DNA of 64,000 bases, taken from NCBI RefSeq assembly GCF_040712315.1, contig NC_134023.1, positions 16,315,442 through 16,379,441 of the forward strand, read 5' to 3'. Positions 35,163-45,322 of the stretch are shown here, one piece after another. The position numbers were made by a program, and so were the translations under genes. The stretch is from Castanea sativa. Its lineage: Eukaryota > Streptophyta > Magnoliopsida > Fagales > Fagaceae. How positions within the stretch are numbered: position 1 is the first letter of the stretch; each line of letters begins with the position of its first letter. Below the pieces are notes generated by a model. That model saw only the letters and a list, made by a program, of their open reading frames with translations, did no database searches and was not told where the DNA came from.

Positions 35163-36285
35163 CACCATAGTTATTGGTAGATTTAACATATTTTATGATA
35201 CGCATGACAGTAGTAACATGAGACTCTTTTGGGGTGGCTTGATAACGAGCACAAACCCCCACACCGTAGCTAATGTCAAGTCTACTAGCAGTAATGTAAA
35301 GAAAACTACCTATCATGCTTCTATAAAGAGTGGGATCCACACTTTTTCCTAACAAGTCAATAGTGAGTTTAACATTTGGGCTCATGGGAGTTCTAACTAA
35401 GCTAGTAGAATCTAATCCAAATTTCTTTACAAGATTATTAGCATATTTAGATTGAGAGATGAAGATACTTGAGTCATTTTGCCGAATTTGAAGGCCAAAA
35501 AGTAATTCAACTCTCCAATTGTGCTCATCTCAAATTCAGTCTACATCATACTAGAAAAGGAAAATGCTAGATCGTCTTTTGTAGATCCAAAGATGATGTC
35601 GTCGACATATACTTGAGCTACAACCAACTCTCCATCTACCTTCTTGATGAACAAGGTTCAATCTGCTTGTCCCCTTGAGAATCCAATTTCCACCAAGTAG
35701 TCTGTGAGGCTATCATACCATGCCATTGGTGCTTGCTTTAGGCCATATAATTCCTTCTTCAAATAGAGCATATGGTTGGGATAATGTGGATCAACAAATC
35801 CCTTTGGTTGTGACACATAGACTTCCTCCTTAAGAAAACCATTTAGGAAAGTATGCTTGACATCCATTTGGTACAATTTGAACTTTAGATGACAAGCTAG
35901 AGCAAGAAGTATCTAGATGGATTCAATACGAGCCACTGGTGCAAACATCTCTTCAAAATCAACCCCTTCAACTTGAGTGTATCCTTAAGCAACAAGTCTG
36001 ACTTTATTTCTGATGACATTTCCTTCCTTATTAGTCTTATTACAAAAGACCCATTTTGTGCCAATGACATTCACCCCTTCTGGTCTTGGTACAAGAGTCC
36101 TGACATCATTCCGCTGAAACTGATGGAGCTTATCATGCATAACTTCAACCCAGCTTTCATCTTGAAGTGCTTCCTCTACCTTTGTAGGTTCAACCTGAGA
36201 CATATAGCATGAATAAGACACAAAATTAGTCACATATTTATCAATTGTACATTTTCTCAAGTTTCGTTTATTCATATTTCCAACA
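35163..36285 (-). pseudogene. Reverse transcriptase of element A
   Basis: Copia RT on the minus strand in several frames. In order: EEALQDESWVEVMHDKLHQF, NVIGTKWVFCNKTNKEGNVI, DFEEMFAPVARIES-like text, [34 protein letters not shown], the catalytic YVDD at 35609-35598 (VAQVYVDDIIFGST), and then DPTLYRSMIGSFLYITASRL and RIIKYVKSTNNYGVW. The last residue abuts element C. RNase H continues at 8441. At least five stops and two frameshifts disable it. Confidence 0.92.
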
Positions 36286-36290
36286 ATTGC

Positions 36291-36760
36291 TTATTGAGGA
36301 TGGTTCAATCTAACTCGAGATAAAGGTTCCCTTTCGATGAGACCAACTGGTGGAGGAGGAGTGGTTGGTTCTTGAGTAATCTCAACATGACTACTATCAG
36401 ATGATTGATCAACATTTGGAGTACGAGGAGGAGAAGGATCGTCTTCAACTTTATCGCTTATAGGAGCTGATTGGAGAACGGATTTTGGTAGTTGATCAGC
36501 CTCCTTTTGTGTAGGGGTAATTGAGGTTTCATCAATCACGACATTCACAGTTTCCATGACTTTACCTGTCCTTTTGTTCAAAACCCTGTAAGTCTTGCTG
36601 GAGGATGAGTAACCAAGAAAGACACCTTCATCACTTCGAGTGTCAAACTTTCCCACATTTTCTCTATCTTTCAAGATGAAGCAAGTGCTACTAAATATTT
36701 TGAAATATTTACATTTGCCTTTTTCCCTTTCCATAGTTCATAGGGAGTTTTCTTTGTTTC
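36291..36760 (-). pseudogene. Integrase C-terminal region and linker of element A
   Basis: Open minus-strand segment with KYFKIFSSTCFILKDRENVG, GVFLGYSSSSKTYRVLNKRT and MVNVVIDE-like text, the standard end of copia integrase. It is followed by a Pro/Ser/Thr-rich tether to RT. Confidence 0.88.
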
Positions 36761-37470
36761 TAGTCTGAAGTACACCCTGTTTACAGTGTGACAGACAGTG
36801 TTCACAACTTCTCACCACAAGTTTTTTGCAAAATCCTTGTTGTGCATTATAGCCTTGGCCATCTATTGGATGACTCGATTCTTCCGTTCTACTACTCCAT
36901 TTTTTTGAGGAGTAATTAGAGCTGAGAATTCTTGAGCTATCCCAACTTCAATGCAAAATTGCTCAAACTGAGAGTTCTCAAACTCTTTTCCATGATCACT
37001 CCAAAGATGATTTATGCATACTCCCTTTTCATTCTACAATCTTTTGCAAAAGATTTCTATTTGTTGAGGTGCTTTAGAATTGGACCTAAGTAAAATTGCC
37101 CATGTAAATCCAGTAAAGTCATCTACCACAACCATGATATATCTCTTGCCCCCTAAAGATTCTGTTCTAGTAAGACCCATGAGATGAATGTGAAAGAGTT
37201 TAAGAGGTCTTGATGTGGTAGTGGTTAATGTTGCTTGATGATGAGTTCTTGTCTGCTTTTCGAGTTGACATGGTCCACACATGGTATTATCGACTTTAGC
37301 CATCTTAGGAATGCCCAACACTACTTCCTTCTTAGATATGATAGATAGTTGTTTATAGCTTGCATGTCCCATCCTTTGATGCCATAATTCTTCATTAGGC
37401 ATCCGAATACTATTGCAAACTATCTCAACATTTGGAACCAAGCCGTAGCAATTATCCAAAGTACGGACTC
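36761..37470 (-). pseudogene. GAG-pre-integrase and integrase core of element A
   Basis: Reads ELWHQRMGHASYKQLSIISK with CGPCQLEKQTRTHHQ (HHCC zinc finger), then the core PLKLFHIHLMGLTRTESLGG and RYIMVVVDDFTGFTWAILL. In active copia the first block is HIDLMG. Here the first catalytic Asp of D,D,E is His (codon at 37186-37184). The remainder of the core (36761-37030) is readable only with shifts, including VVERKNRVIQ-like text. Confidence 0.88.
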
Positions 37471-37880
37471 CACTAATAAGCTATTCACCTAGTTCATTAA
37501 GTAATAGACATCTTCCTCTGGAAAATAGCACCATAAAGTCTTGATCACAAATTTGACTTATGCTCAATAAATTTACTCTCAATCCTTCAACATATAGCAC
37601 ATTTGCAATGTTAGGTAATCCATGTAAGGAAATAATTCCTTTCCCCTTTATCTAAGATTTGCTTCCACCCCCAAATGTAACATTGCCACCCTTTTTTGGC
37701 TCAAAAGTTTTGAAGATAGAACGGTTCCCAGTCATATGTCTTGTAAATCCATTGTCTAGATACCATAGACATGTATTCATCACCTTAAGAGCAATATACA
37801 TCATAAAGCACACCTCATGCTTACCAATCAAGTTATATGGCAGAGTTCTTTCTTTATGACCTCTGGTGGACAAATTTAAT
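37471..37880 (-). pseudogene. Protease region of element A
   Basis: Minus-strand LWYLDNGFTRHMTGNRSIFK is the copia protease active-site block, normally LDSG; here Asp-Asn-Gly. It is followed by GGNVTFGGGSK, a stop, and VNLLSISQICDQDFMVLFS-like sequence. It would cleave gag-pol. Inactive as it stands. Confidence 0.82.
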
Positions 37881-38201
37881 CATGCCTTCACCTTTCTTTT
37901 GCTTGCAGCCCGATGTGTGCACCCTTTGAGACAGTCTACTCTTCTTTTGCATTTCTCGAGAATCAATAGTTCTTTCACCTAAGTTGAATTCTTCAACATA
38001 TCCATATGCAAGCCCTTTTCAATTAACACAGATATCAATCTCAAATAAAATTCAGACTTACGTGTCCTGAGAGACTGAAACACATCATTGTTAGTACCAC
38101 AAGAGGCATTATAAAAAGACTTGTTCATGTAATTTGTATCCATGATAACGGGGGTCCATGGATCACATATTAAAGATTAAAACCTAATCAGAGTGTGCCC
38201 C
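37881..38201 (-). other. Element A leader, gag not recognisable
   Basis: Only about 320 bp separate the PBS from the protease block. A possible start (MDTNYMNKSFYNA, minus) opens a short frame without gag motifs or a CCHC knuckle. Gag therefore appears to be deleted. Confidence 0.7.
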
Positions 38202-38213
38202 CCTCTGATACCA
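38202..38213 (-). promoter_or_regulatory. Primer-binding site of element A
   Basis: On the minus strand TGGTATCAGAGG, an initiator-Met tRNA type site with its last base changed, two bases from the 5' LTR. Confidence 0.9.
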
Positions 38214-38215
38214 CT

Positions 38216-39133
38216 TGTTGGGTTAAGATAGTTGACCCCGGTTAATTAATTCAATTACCCAAGTTGATTAATTAGGCCAAATTACATGCAAATCGTAGAG
38301 GCACCAATAAATCACCAAATAAATTAAATGTAGCAGAAATTAAATTGACACAGTGATTTGTTGACAAATGAGGAAAACTTTTTGCAAGGCAAAAATTCTA
38401 CCGGGTGAATTTAAGGTCACCGATCCCAAAAATCTACTAATCAATAATCAAGCGGTTACAAGTATGAGAAATCTTACCACTACCCTGGCCTATCCCAAAA
38501 TACTAACCTACAGTTGAACCTTTGCTCCAATACCCAATTCGACTTGATCTTGTAGTAGCCTTCTTTCCTTTGTTGTACAAATCTTCAATCTGTGACTAAC
38601 TCCTTTGCACGGATCTTATTATGTGACTAACTCCAGCAACTTGAATAGTTGTTGTTGAAAAAAAAGTTCTTCACTTCATCAACAATGAAGATCAGGAAGC
38701 ACTTGGTTACAAAACCCTATGGTGTACAAACACAGTAGCTTCTCACGGAGAAAAATAAACTCTTGGTCACTGTATCAGTGTGTGACGACTCTTAAAATAA
38801 GCCTTATATATATATTGAGGGTTTTGAGAAAAGAAACCCTAAACAAATACATCAACATGGACCAAAATTTAGATCTGAAATTTCTGAATTTGTAAAGCTC
38901 GATAGATCGAGCTAGTGTCGAGCTTCCAATTAAGTCTCGATAGTAGCCTTCTGTCGAGCTATCTGTCGAGATTCAGTAAAACAACTTTTCTTCACATTTT
39001 TATTGGATCTATCTTCATGTCTTTAATACAAACACTTGATATGTATCAAACCTAATTTAGATCTACCCAATTTACGAGTAAAGTGCGTTTTGTTAAAGGA
39101 TTAGCCAATTACATACAAAATATGACCCTAACA
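38216..39133 (-). repeat. 5' LTR of element A
   Basis: 918 bp. On the element strand it starts TGTTAGGGTCATATTTTG and ends CTTAACCCAACA. Homologous to 2465-3361. Confidence 0.92.
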
Positions 39134-39669
39134 TAAACATATAAAAAAATATTAATTTAAGTTTATACAATACCATTCATCATTCTCGCACACATCATCC
39201 AATACCATCAAGTAAAAAGGTTGTAAAGATTTAACAAGAGTTCAACGAGGCCGACAAAAATTTTACTTTTGATGGCATCTACACAAATGGTAAACTTATC
39301 AACTATCAAACTCACATTCTTATCCTCAACTTGTTGTCCCTCCTAAATATCCAATAAGCAAGAGTTGTACACATTGTTGTACAAATGCGAGAACCCATGA
39401 ATCTGTAATTTGTTAGTGCAAGATGATTCTATTCTTAGAAGGCAGTTTAGCAACAATAGCACACAACTTCAATTAAAATAAAAAATAAAAGTCTCTACTA
39501 GAAACAAGAATATGCCTCTAATTAAGCATAGGGATGGCACAGTAACATAGTACAATGTAGTCAAGCAGTCTAGAGCCCATAGCAAATAGATACATTATGA
39601 AAGTTGAAGTTTTAAGGGAATCGTTTTATATCTAAGCACAAAGGGACAATACTTAGAGGCAAATATTTG
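39134..39669 (-). repeat. NLR-locus repeat unit 1 (kinase-2 fragment)
   Basis: Continuation of the unit begun at 2340-2464. On the minus strand it holds VEDKNVSLIVDKF and, in a shifted frame, FYLMVLDDVCENDEW; the LDDV codons lie at 39202-39191. This is the NB-ARC kinase-2 (Walker B) motif. A GT follows directly, so this may be an old exon end. A non-repeat filler occupies 39400-39660. Confidence 0.7.
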
Positions 39670-40172
39670 AAATCACCTTCAGACCATCTCATCATTCATC
39701 ATTCTCGCACACATCATCAAATACCATCAAGTAAAAAGATTGTAAAGATTTAACAAGAGTTCAACGAGGTCAACAAAATTTTTAATTTTAATAGAATCTA
39801 CACTGATGCTAAACTTATCAACTATAAACTCACATTCTTATCCTCTACTCATTGTCCCTCCAAAATATCCGATAAGCAATTGTTATACACTTATCATTGT
39901 ACAAATATTTTGGCTATAGTCATAATATATATTTATACAATCAATTTAATAATATTTTCCCTTATAAAACAATTTGATGTATGGATTGTCATAGTAAAGG
40001 GTTAGGTGAAGTATCTAGTTAAACTACGCGGTTCATGGTTTGACCAGGGATGCCAGAACAAGTTTAGTCCTTGTCTACATACAAGTACACACATTTGTTG
40101 TCATCTATTCTCATGCCATATGCAGACATTTGTGATGTAAACCTTGACATCAACCTTATAGATCAATTCTCG

Positions 40173-40219
<47 letters not shown>

Positions 40220-40330
40220 GCATGCATTAGAGTTTTCAAAAAAAAAAATTCAAATATTACAAAAAATAAAGTTCAATTTATACTCAAGAATTTAAAATCT
40301 TTGACAGGTAAATGATGCTCCAAAACTATC
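39670..40330 (-). repeat. NLR-locus repeat unit 2
   Basis: A second copy of the NB-ARC fragment and its flank, with the same kinase-2 block degraded near 39700-39760. It includes a CT microsatellite at 40170-40216. Confidence 0.7.
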
Positions 40331-41129
40331 AACTTGGTTTTAATTATTTATAATTTATTAATGTTGTTTGAAATTCGTTAATGAATTTGACAAAAATAAA
40401 TTAAGCATAAACATGTACATAAACATTTATTTCAAACATATAAAAAAACTATTAATTAAGTTTATACAATACATTCATCATTTGTCATTCTCACACACAT
40501 CATCCAATACCTTCAAGTGAAAAGCTTGTAAAATTTCAACAAGAGTTCAGCGAGGCCAACAAAAATTTTAATTTTTATGGCAGCTACATTGATGCTAAAC
40601 TTATCAACTATCAAATTCACATTCTTATCCTCTACTTGTTGATTCTCCAAAATATACAATAAGTAGTTGTTATACACATATCGTTGTACAAATATTTGGC
40701 TTTAGTCATATTATATATTTATACAATCAATTTGATAATTTTTTTCCCTATAAAACTAATTCATTTAGGGATTGTCATAATAAAGGGTTGGTGAGGTAAT
40801 GTCCAATCTGTGCTATTTATGGTTTAACCTTAAGTGCCCCAGCAAGTATGGTTTCCTTGTCTTCAAAGAAGTACACACATTATCTACTCTCATGCCATAT
40901 GCAGGCATTTGTGGTGTAAGCCTTGACATCAACCTTATAGATCAATTTGGAAGAGTAATATATATATATATATATATATTATCTTCAAATATCTCTCTCT
41001 CTCTCTCTCTCTCTCACGCATGCATTAGAGTTTTCAGAAAAAAAAATGCAAATATTACAAAAACTAAATTCAATTTATTCTCTAAAGAATTTAAAATATT
41101 TTATGGGCAAATCATGCTACAAAACTATC
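40331..41129 (-). repeat. NLR-locus repeat unit 3
   Basis: About 800 bp. Kinase-2 region near 40485-40670, TA and CT microsatellites near 40960-41012. It contains the uninterrupted version of the element A target (near 40425-40445). Confidence 0.72.
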
Positions 41130-42149
41130 AACTTGGATTTAATTATTTATAATTTATCAATGCTCTTTGTAATTTGTTAAAGAATTTAACAAAAACAAAT
41201 TAAGCATAAACATGTTCATAAACATAAACATTTATTTTAAACATATAAAAAATATATTAATTAGGTTTATACAATGCCATTCATCATTCATCATTCTTGC
41301 ACACATCATCCAATACCATCAAGTAAAAAGCTTATAAAGATTTAACAAGAGTTAAGCGAGGCCGACAAAACTTTTAATTTTAATGGCATCGACACTAATG
41401 CTAAACTTATCAACTATCAAACTCACATTATTATCCTTTACTTGCCGTCCCTCTAAAATATCCAATAAGTAATAATTATACACATATCATTGTACAAATA
41501 TTTTGGTTATAGTCATATAATATATTTATACAATCAATTTAATAATTTTTCCCCGTAAAACAATTTGATTTAGGGATTGTCATAGTAAAGGGTAGGTGAA
41601 GTATCTAGCTAAACTACGCGGTTTATGGTTTGACCAGGGATGCCTGAACAAGTTCAATATACTTGTCTCATACAAGTTCGCACATTTTTCACATCTATGT
41701 CCATGCTATATGCACGCATTTGTATTATAAAATTAAGCATAAGATGAATTTAAGAATTAAAAAGTAAATAATATCCTATCGGCATAAAATTTGACATGCA
41801 TGTTAAAAAGATAAAGATCATATAACGAAATAATAGAATTCTCAAAATATCATCCTTTGGTGGTGTAACATGAGAATTTTTCATGTAATATTGTTATTTA
41901 TGAACTCTAAAGACTAAATTTTATGAAAATACAAATGCGGATAAAACATGTGTATTAATAATCTTGTTCTTATATTTGGAGATAATTTTTACATTGAGAA
42001 ATCCAAATCTTTTGAATTAAGAAAATATATGCACACTTATTTTGTTTTTCCTTATGAGAGATTGAGCCCATAATTATTGAGAAGTAGAGTGGAGAGAGCA
42101 GAAACTAATGATGAAAAAAAAAAAAAAAAACAAAACTGAGAAGAAAAGT
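41130..42149 (-). repeat. NLR-locus repeat unit 4
   Basis: Kinase-2 fragment near 41280-41470. The left boundary is anchored by ACTTGGATTTAATTATTTAT. Beyond 41700 it continues with sequence homologous to 63500-63950 and leads to a GLPL fragment. Confidence 0.72.
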
Positions 42150-42275
42150 ACTCACAGCTGTTCATGGATGAACTCTGCGAGTGCTTTAGCAGCTAATTAA
42201 AGGGAAGCCCTAACAGTAGTCCCCCATGATTTCATCCCTCAGCTTCTCCAAGTTTGGATTTTCATACCTTGTCAT
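42150..42275 (-). pseudogene. NB-ARC GLPL-motif fragment
   Basis: Minus strand: NPNLEKLRDEIMGDYC, a stop, GFPL, a 1-base shift, then AAKALAEFIHEQL. It corresponds to the NB-ARC GLPLA region, where ARC1 ends. GTGAGT follows immediately (42151-42146), so the piece may have been an exon end; it can equally be read as a TGA stop. Degenerate. Confidence 0.72.
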
Positions 42276-42344
42276 GGGTGTGGGGTTTATTTTTTATTTT
42301 TTTAAAAAAAATGGGTGTGGGGTTTTGACATAAACTTGCAAGAC

Positions 42345-42452
42345 TTATGTTCTCCATTCGTATTTTGATTTCTTTGAAGTAGGAAATGAGAGGGAAGCCA
42401 GTAGAGAGTTCAAGAATTTGTCCCAGAGAACGAAGGCGATATCTTCAGCCAT
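42345..42452 (-). pseudogene. NLR N-terminal (coiled-coil end) fragment
   Basis: The ATG at 42452-42450 opens MAEDIAFVLWDKFLNSLLAS, ending after 35 codons. The same N-terminus occurs at 52434 in the second block, where it continues toward a P-loop. Here the middle of the gene is missing and a GLPL piece follows within 70 bp, so an internal deletion joined the two. Confidence 0.65.
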
Positions 42453-43216
42453 GTCTAAGCATTCCCGCCACAGAAAGCATGTTGTTAAGGATGAGAGAAG
42501 AGCAAAATACTTGGTGCTTTGCTTCAACCATTGTTTTCAGTTTTCATTGATGAGAGATCAGCAAGACTTAGTGCTTTGCTTCAACCAACACCGAAAAGAT
42601 TGAATAAATTACCATTTCCTCATAGGAAATTGAGGTAGAAAAGGAATCCATAGAATTCTTTGGTTTAGTTTTAAATCACTGTCCCCCCTCCACCCCTTTC
42701 AAGATTTGAAATGCATAGTATCCACTATATATTCACTTCATGACAATGTATCATTATCTTTATCAGGGGCTGCGGAGCCAGCCTCCTCCTAAAAAGTCCT
42801 ATATACATTCTACTATTCTAGTATATGGGTACCTAAAGGCTTCAGAAGCCCACCCTGGCATAGGAAAAAACACAAAAAGGCAGTCCCACTTTAGAAAAAC
42901 AGCCATGACAACTTTAAAAAAAAAAATGGAGAAAACTTCATGGCACTTACCAAACTTAATACTATCACTTTTGCTATAATTAAAAAAAAAAAAAAAAAAA
43001 AACTTTATACTATCACTTTTCCTTTTTTAAGCTTTTATAATTTATAGTGGCCCAGGTTTTCAACTAATCATATATTCCTTTAGTTACTTACATAAAAAAT
43101 GTCTATAAACAAAAAGCATTTATTATTGTTAAGTAATGGTTTTTTACATGACATTTATATTAGCTTTATTTCATGACAAAGAGTGTTGTATTTTCATTAA
43201 TTTATTTTCTTGTATT
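42453..43216. repeat. NLR 5' flank, block X copy
   Basis: About 42480-43060 is homologous to 52440-54020 of block Y (shared GGGTACCTAAA(G/A)GCTT near 42827 and 53877). Block Y carries a solo LTR not present here. No gene seen. Confidence 0.75.
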
Positions 43217-44037
43217 TGTGGGATTAAATTGTAATGAGTCTAGTCTTAAGTGGTGAAGATTTGATAAGATAGTTGAAGGTCACATGAAAAGCACATACCG
43301 GAGGTTGAAGAGCCAGTGTGTTTCCCAGCTCATCTCGCGAGTTGGTCAAGTCACAAGATAACCCGTGAGATGCACTGGCAGCTGAGATTTTAAGTGTGAC
43401 TCTTATACTCTTCACTCATACTATATATATACTCTCATTAGCCACAAAATTGGAAGGAGGCTATTCAGAGGAAAACTCTAAAAAGGTTTCTACAACCCAC
43501 ATCGTTATATCTTGAGAGGAGATTTGAACCGAAACACAATCCACACTTATTCAGAGTGTAGATAGTATTTTTAAGTTTGGAAAGCATTGGGTATTTGCTA
43601 AAATAAGCCAATGAGGCTTGGCAGATGCAATCGAGTGGTATTGCAGGATCCGGAAAGCTAGTAAAAACAAAACTATGAAAAGTCTGTTGGTAGCTGGAGC
43701 TTGGAGGGCTCAAGTGCTTTGGATAAATTAGGCTTGGGGGGGTCTTTTTGGTATCGTTGTACTCCAACTTATTCACTAGTAGATCATTTTTGCTTGGAGA
43801 GTTGCAGAGAGGTTTTTCGCCAAGTTCTTTGGTTTCCTCTTCGATAACATATCTCCGTGTTATCTTAGGTTTGCTATTCTTTTATCCACTGTCCTTTGAA
43901 TCTTAGCATTGCACTTATTTGTTCATCCATGCAATAATTGAATGGTTCAATTGATTAATTTGAATCACGTATATTTCGCATTAAGTGTGTTATGCTTAAA
44001 ATTAATCAAACCATAATTAAAATTGGGGATCTAAACA
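43217..44037 (+). mobile_element. Copia solo-LTR-like remnant
   Basis: Starts TGTGGGATTAAATTG and ends GGGGATCTAAACA. It has a TATATATATAC element near 43424 and an R/U5-like tail (CTCCGTGTTATCTTAGG). The style is that of a copia LTR in plus orientation. I found no matching target duplication, so the borders are provisional. Confidence 0.45.
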
Positions 44038-44514
44038 AGCTCTAGTTATTTAGGATATCAAGCTTTCAATTGTCTTATATTGTAATAAGTTAAAAATATT
44101 ATTTTGTTTATTTAAATTAATATACATACATACGTATTGTTTATGGCAATACTATCTAATCATTTGAAGTATATTAAAATATTCAGAGACAAGAGATTAA
44201 TTAAAGATTATAATAAAAGTATGATATATATAGTAAAACATGAAACTAAAAATATTTGATCATTTCATTGTTGTATATAATGAAACACGTTAATAAAATA
44301 AAAAATTATCATTTCGATAAAAGGATTCAAGTTGAATCAATTGAAAGTAATTGTGTACAAGTCTGATGCAAGAGACATTATATAAATGTTTTATATGTTT
44401 ATTATATTAAAAAAAATGTATTTTTTTATAAAATTTTTGTTTCATATGATAAAAGAGTTTTTTTTTTTTAAATATAAAAAATAAAAATAAAATTGTAAGT
44501 ATGTGTAATACATG
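44038..44514. repeat. AT-rich duplicated segment, block X
   Basis: Homologous to 55920-56340 and, again, to 56590-56668 plus 57226-57480 (shared TGTTGTATATAATGAAACAC). No coding content. Confidence 0.75.
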
Positions 44515-44519
44515 ATTAT

Positions 44520-45317
44520 TGTGGGGAGAAATGAGCCAGGTAGGAGTATTGGGCTGTTGGCCATGTCCGAGAATGTAGGGTAGCCTGAGGAGGGTTGAAT
44601 AGTAAGATAAGCTTGTAGGGCAAAGGGACGAGGACAAGGACAAGTAATGACAAACAAAGGTTGTCTCTCGAGGATCCAAACTTCCTTAGGATACATTGTG
44701 TGGGATTGGAGCCTAGTTGCCTAGAGAATATCGTGCAAGAGGGTACCATGCTTCTAAGGATAAGCTTCAGATAAAGAGTCCATAGTGAACCAAGAAATAT
44801 CTGAGAAGAAAGCTACTACCACTACATTAAATGTTTAGCACCTAATCAACTGACTGCATTTACGTGGAAATAATGCCTGAACAGTGATATTGAGCCTTAC
44901 TACTACACACAAAGGTTCCAAGAGGGTTCTGGTGGGACAAGTATCAAGAAGATTACTTATACAATCAACAAATGGAAGGCTGGGAGTGAAAAGGAATATG
45001 ACTATATAAAGAAAAGACCCCTATGAGAAATGGGGTATGTAATCACTAAGAAAAAAAGACAAAACAAAGAGAACATCTTGTACTTAAAGAAACTTAAGTG
45101 AATATAAGAACACTTCATCCTTGGACTTGACCGAGGAGTATTATTCCCTTCAAATTGTGTTTTCTTATCTTTCTAGCGCGAATCCAATCTCTTGTGGCCC
45201 ATACATGATTTGCTAAGTCTTACCTGTAAGATCCACTATCTAACAAATATATTGTTTTGGGCTCGTTGGGCCATCATCCATTTCTAGTGGGCTGAGGGTC
45301 CAAATTTAGTCCTTACA
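44520..45317 (+). mobile_element. Solo LTR, 798 bp
   Basis: Starts TGTGGGGAGAAATGAGCC, ends TTTAGTCCTTACA. Perfect 5-bp duplication ATTAT at 44515-44519 and 45318-45322. A TATA box (ACTATATAAAG) near 45001 sets the plus orientation. The duplicated segments at 56340 and 57470 lack it. No internal region or partner LTR is present. Confidence 0.88.
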
Positions 45318-45322
45318 ATTAT

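Larger units (their letters stand above)
2465..39133 (-). mobile_element. Element A: SIRE-like Ty1/copia, heavily nested
   Basis: A minus-strand LTR retrotransposon with its 5' LTR at 38216-39133 and 3' LTR at 2465-3361. The ends are TG and CA on the element strand. TAAAC flanks both sides (2460-2464 and 39134-39138) as a perfect 5-bp target duplication. An initiator-Met primer site follows the 5' LTR and a purine tract precedes the 3' LTR. The internal parts in element order are: short leader, protease, integrase and RT (37880 to 35163), RNase H (8441 to 7982), non-coding spacer, then an envelope-position ORF (5040 to 3883). It is split by elements B and C. By eye the LTRs agree at roughly 85%, so it is old. 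An extra ORF between pol and the 3' LTR is typical of the SIRE/Maximus lineage. Confidence 0.9.

Noticed and set aside
42160..42185. Host exon with intact splice donor
   Set aside because: The GLPL segment is already frameshifted and has an in-frame stop, so a working exon is unlikely.
43217..44037. Complete copia element
   Set aside because: Only an LTR-like stretch is present; no primer site, internal region or second LTR follows.
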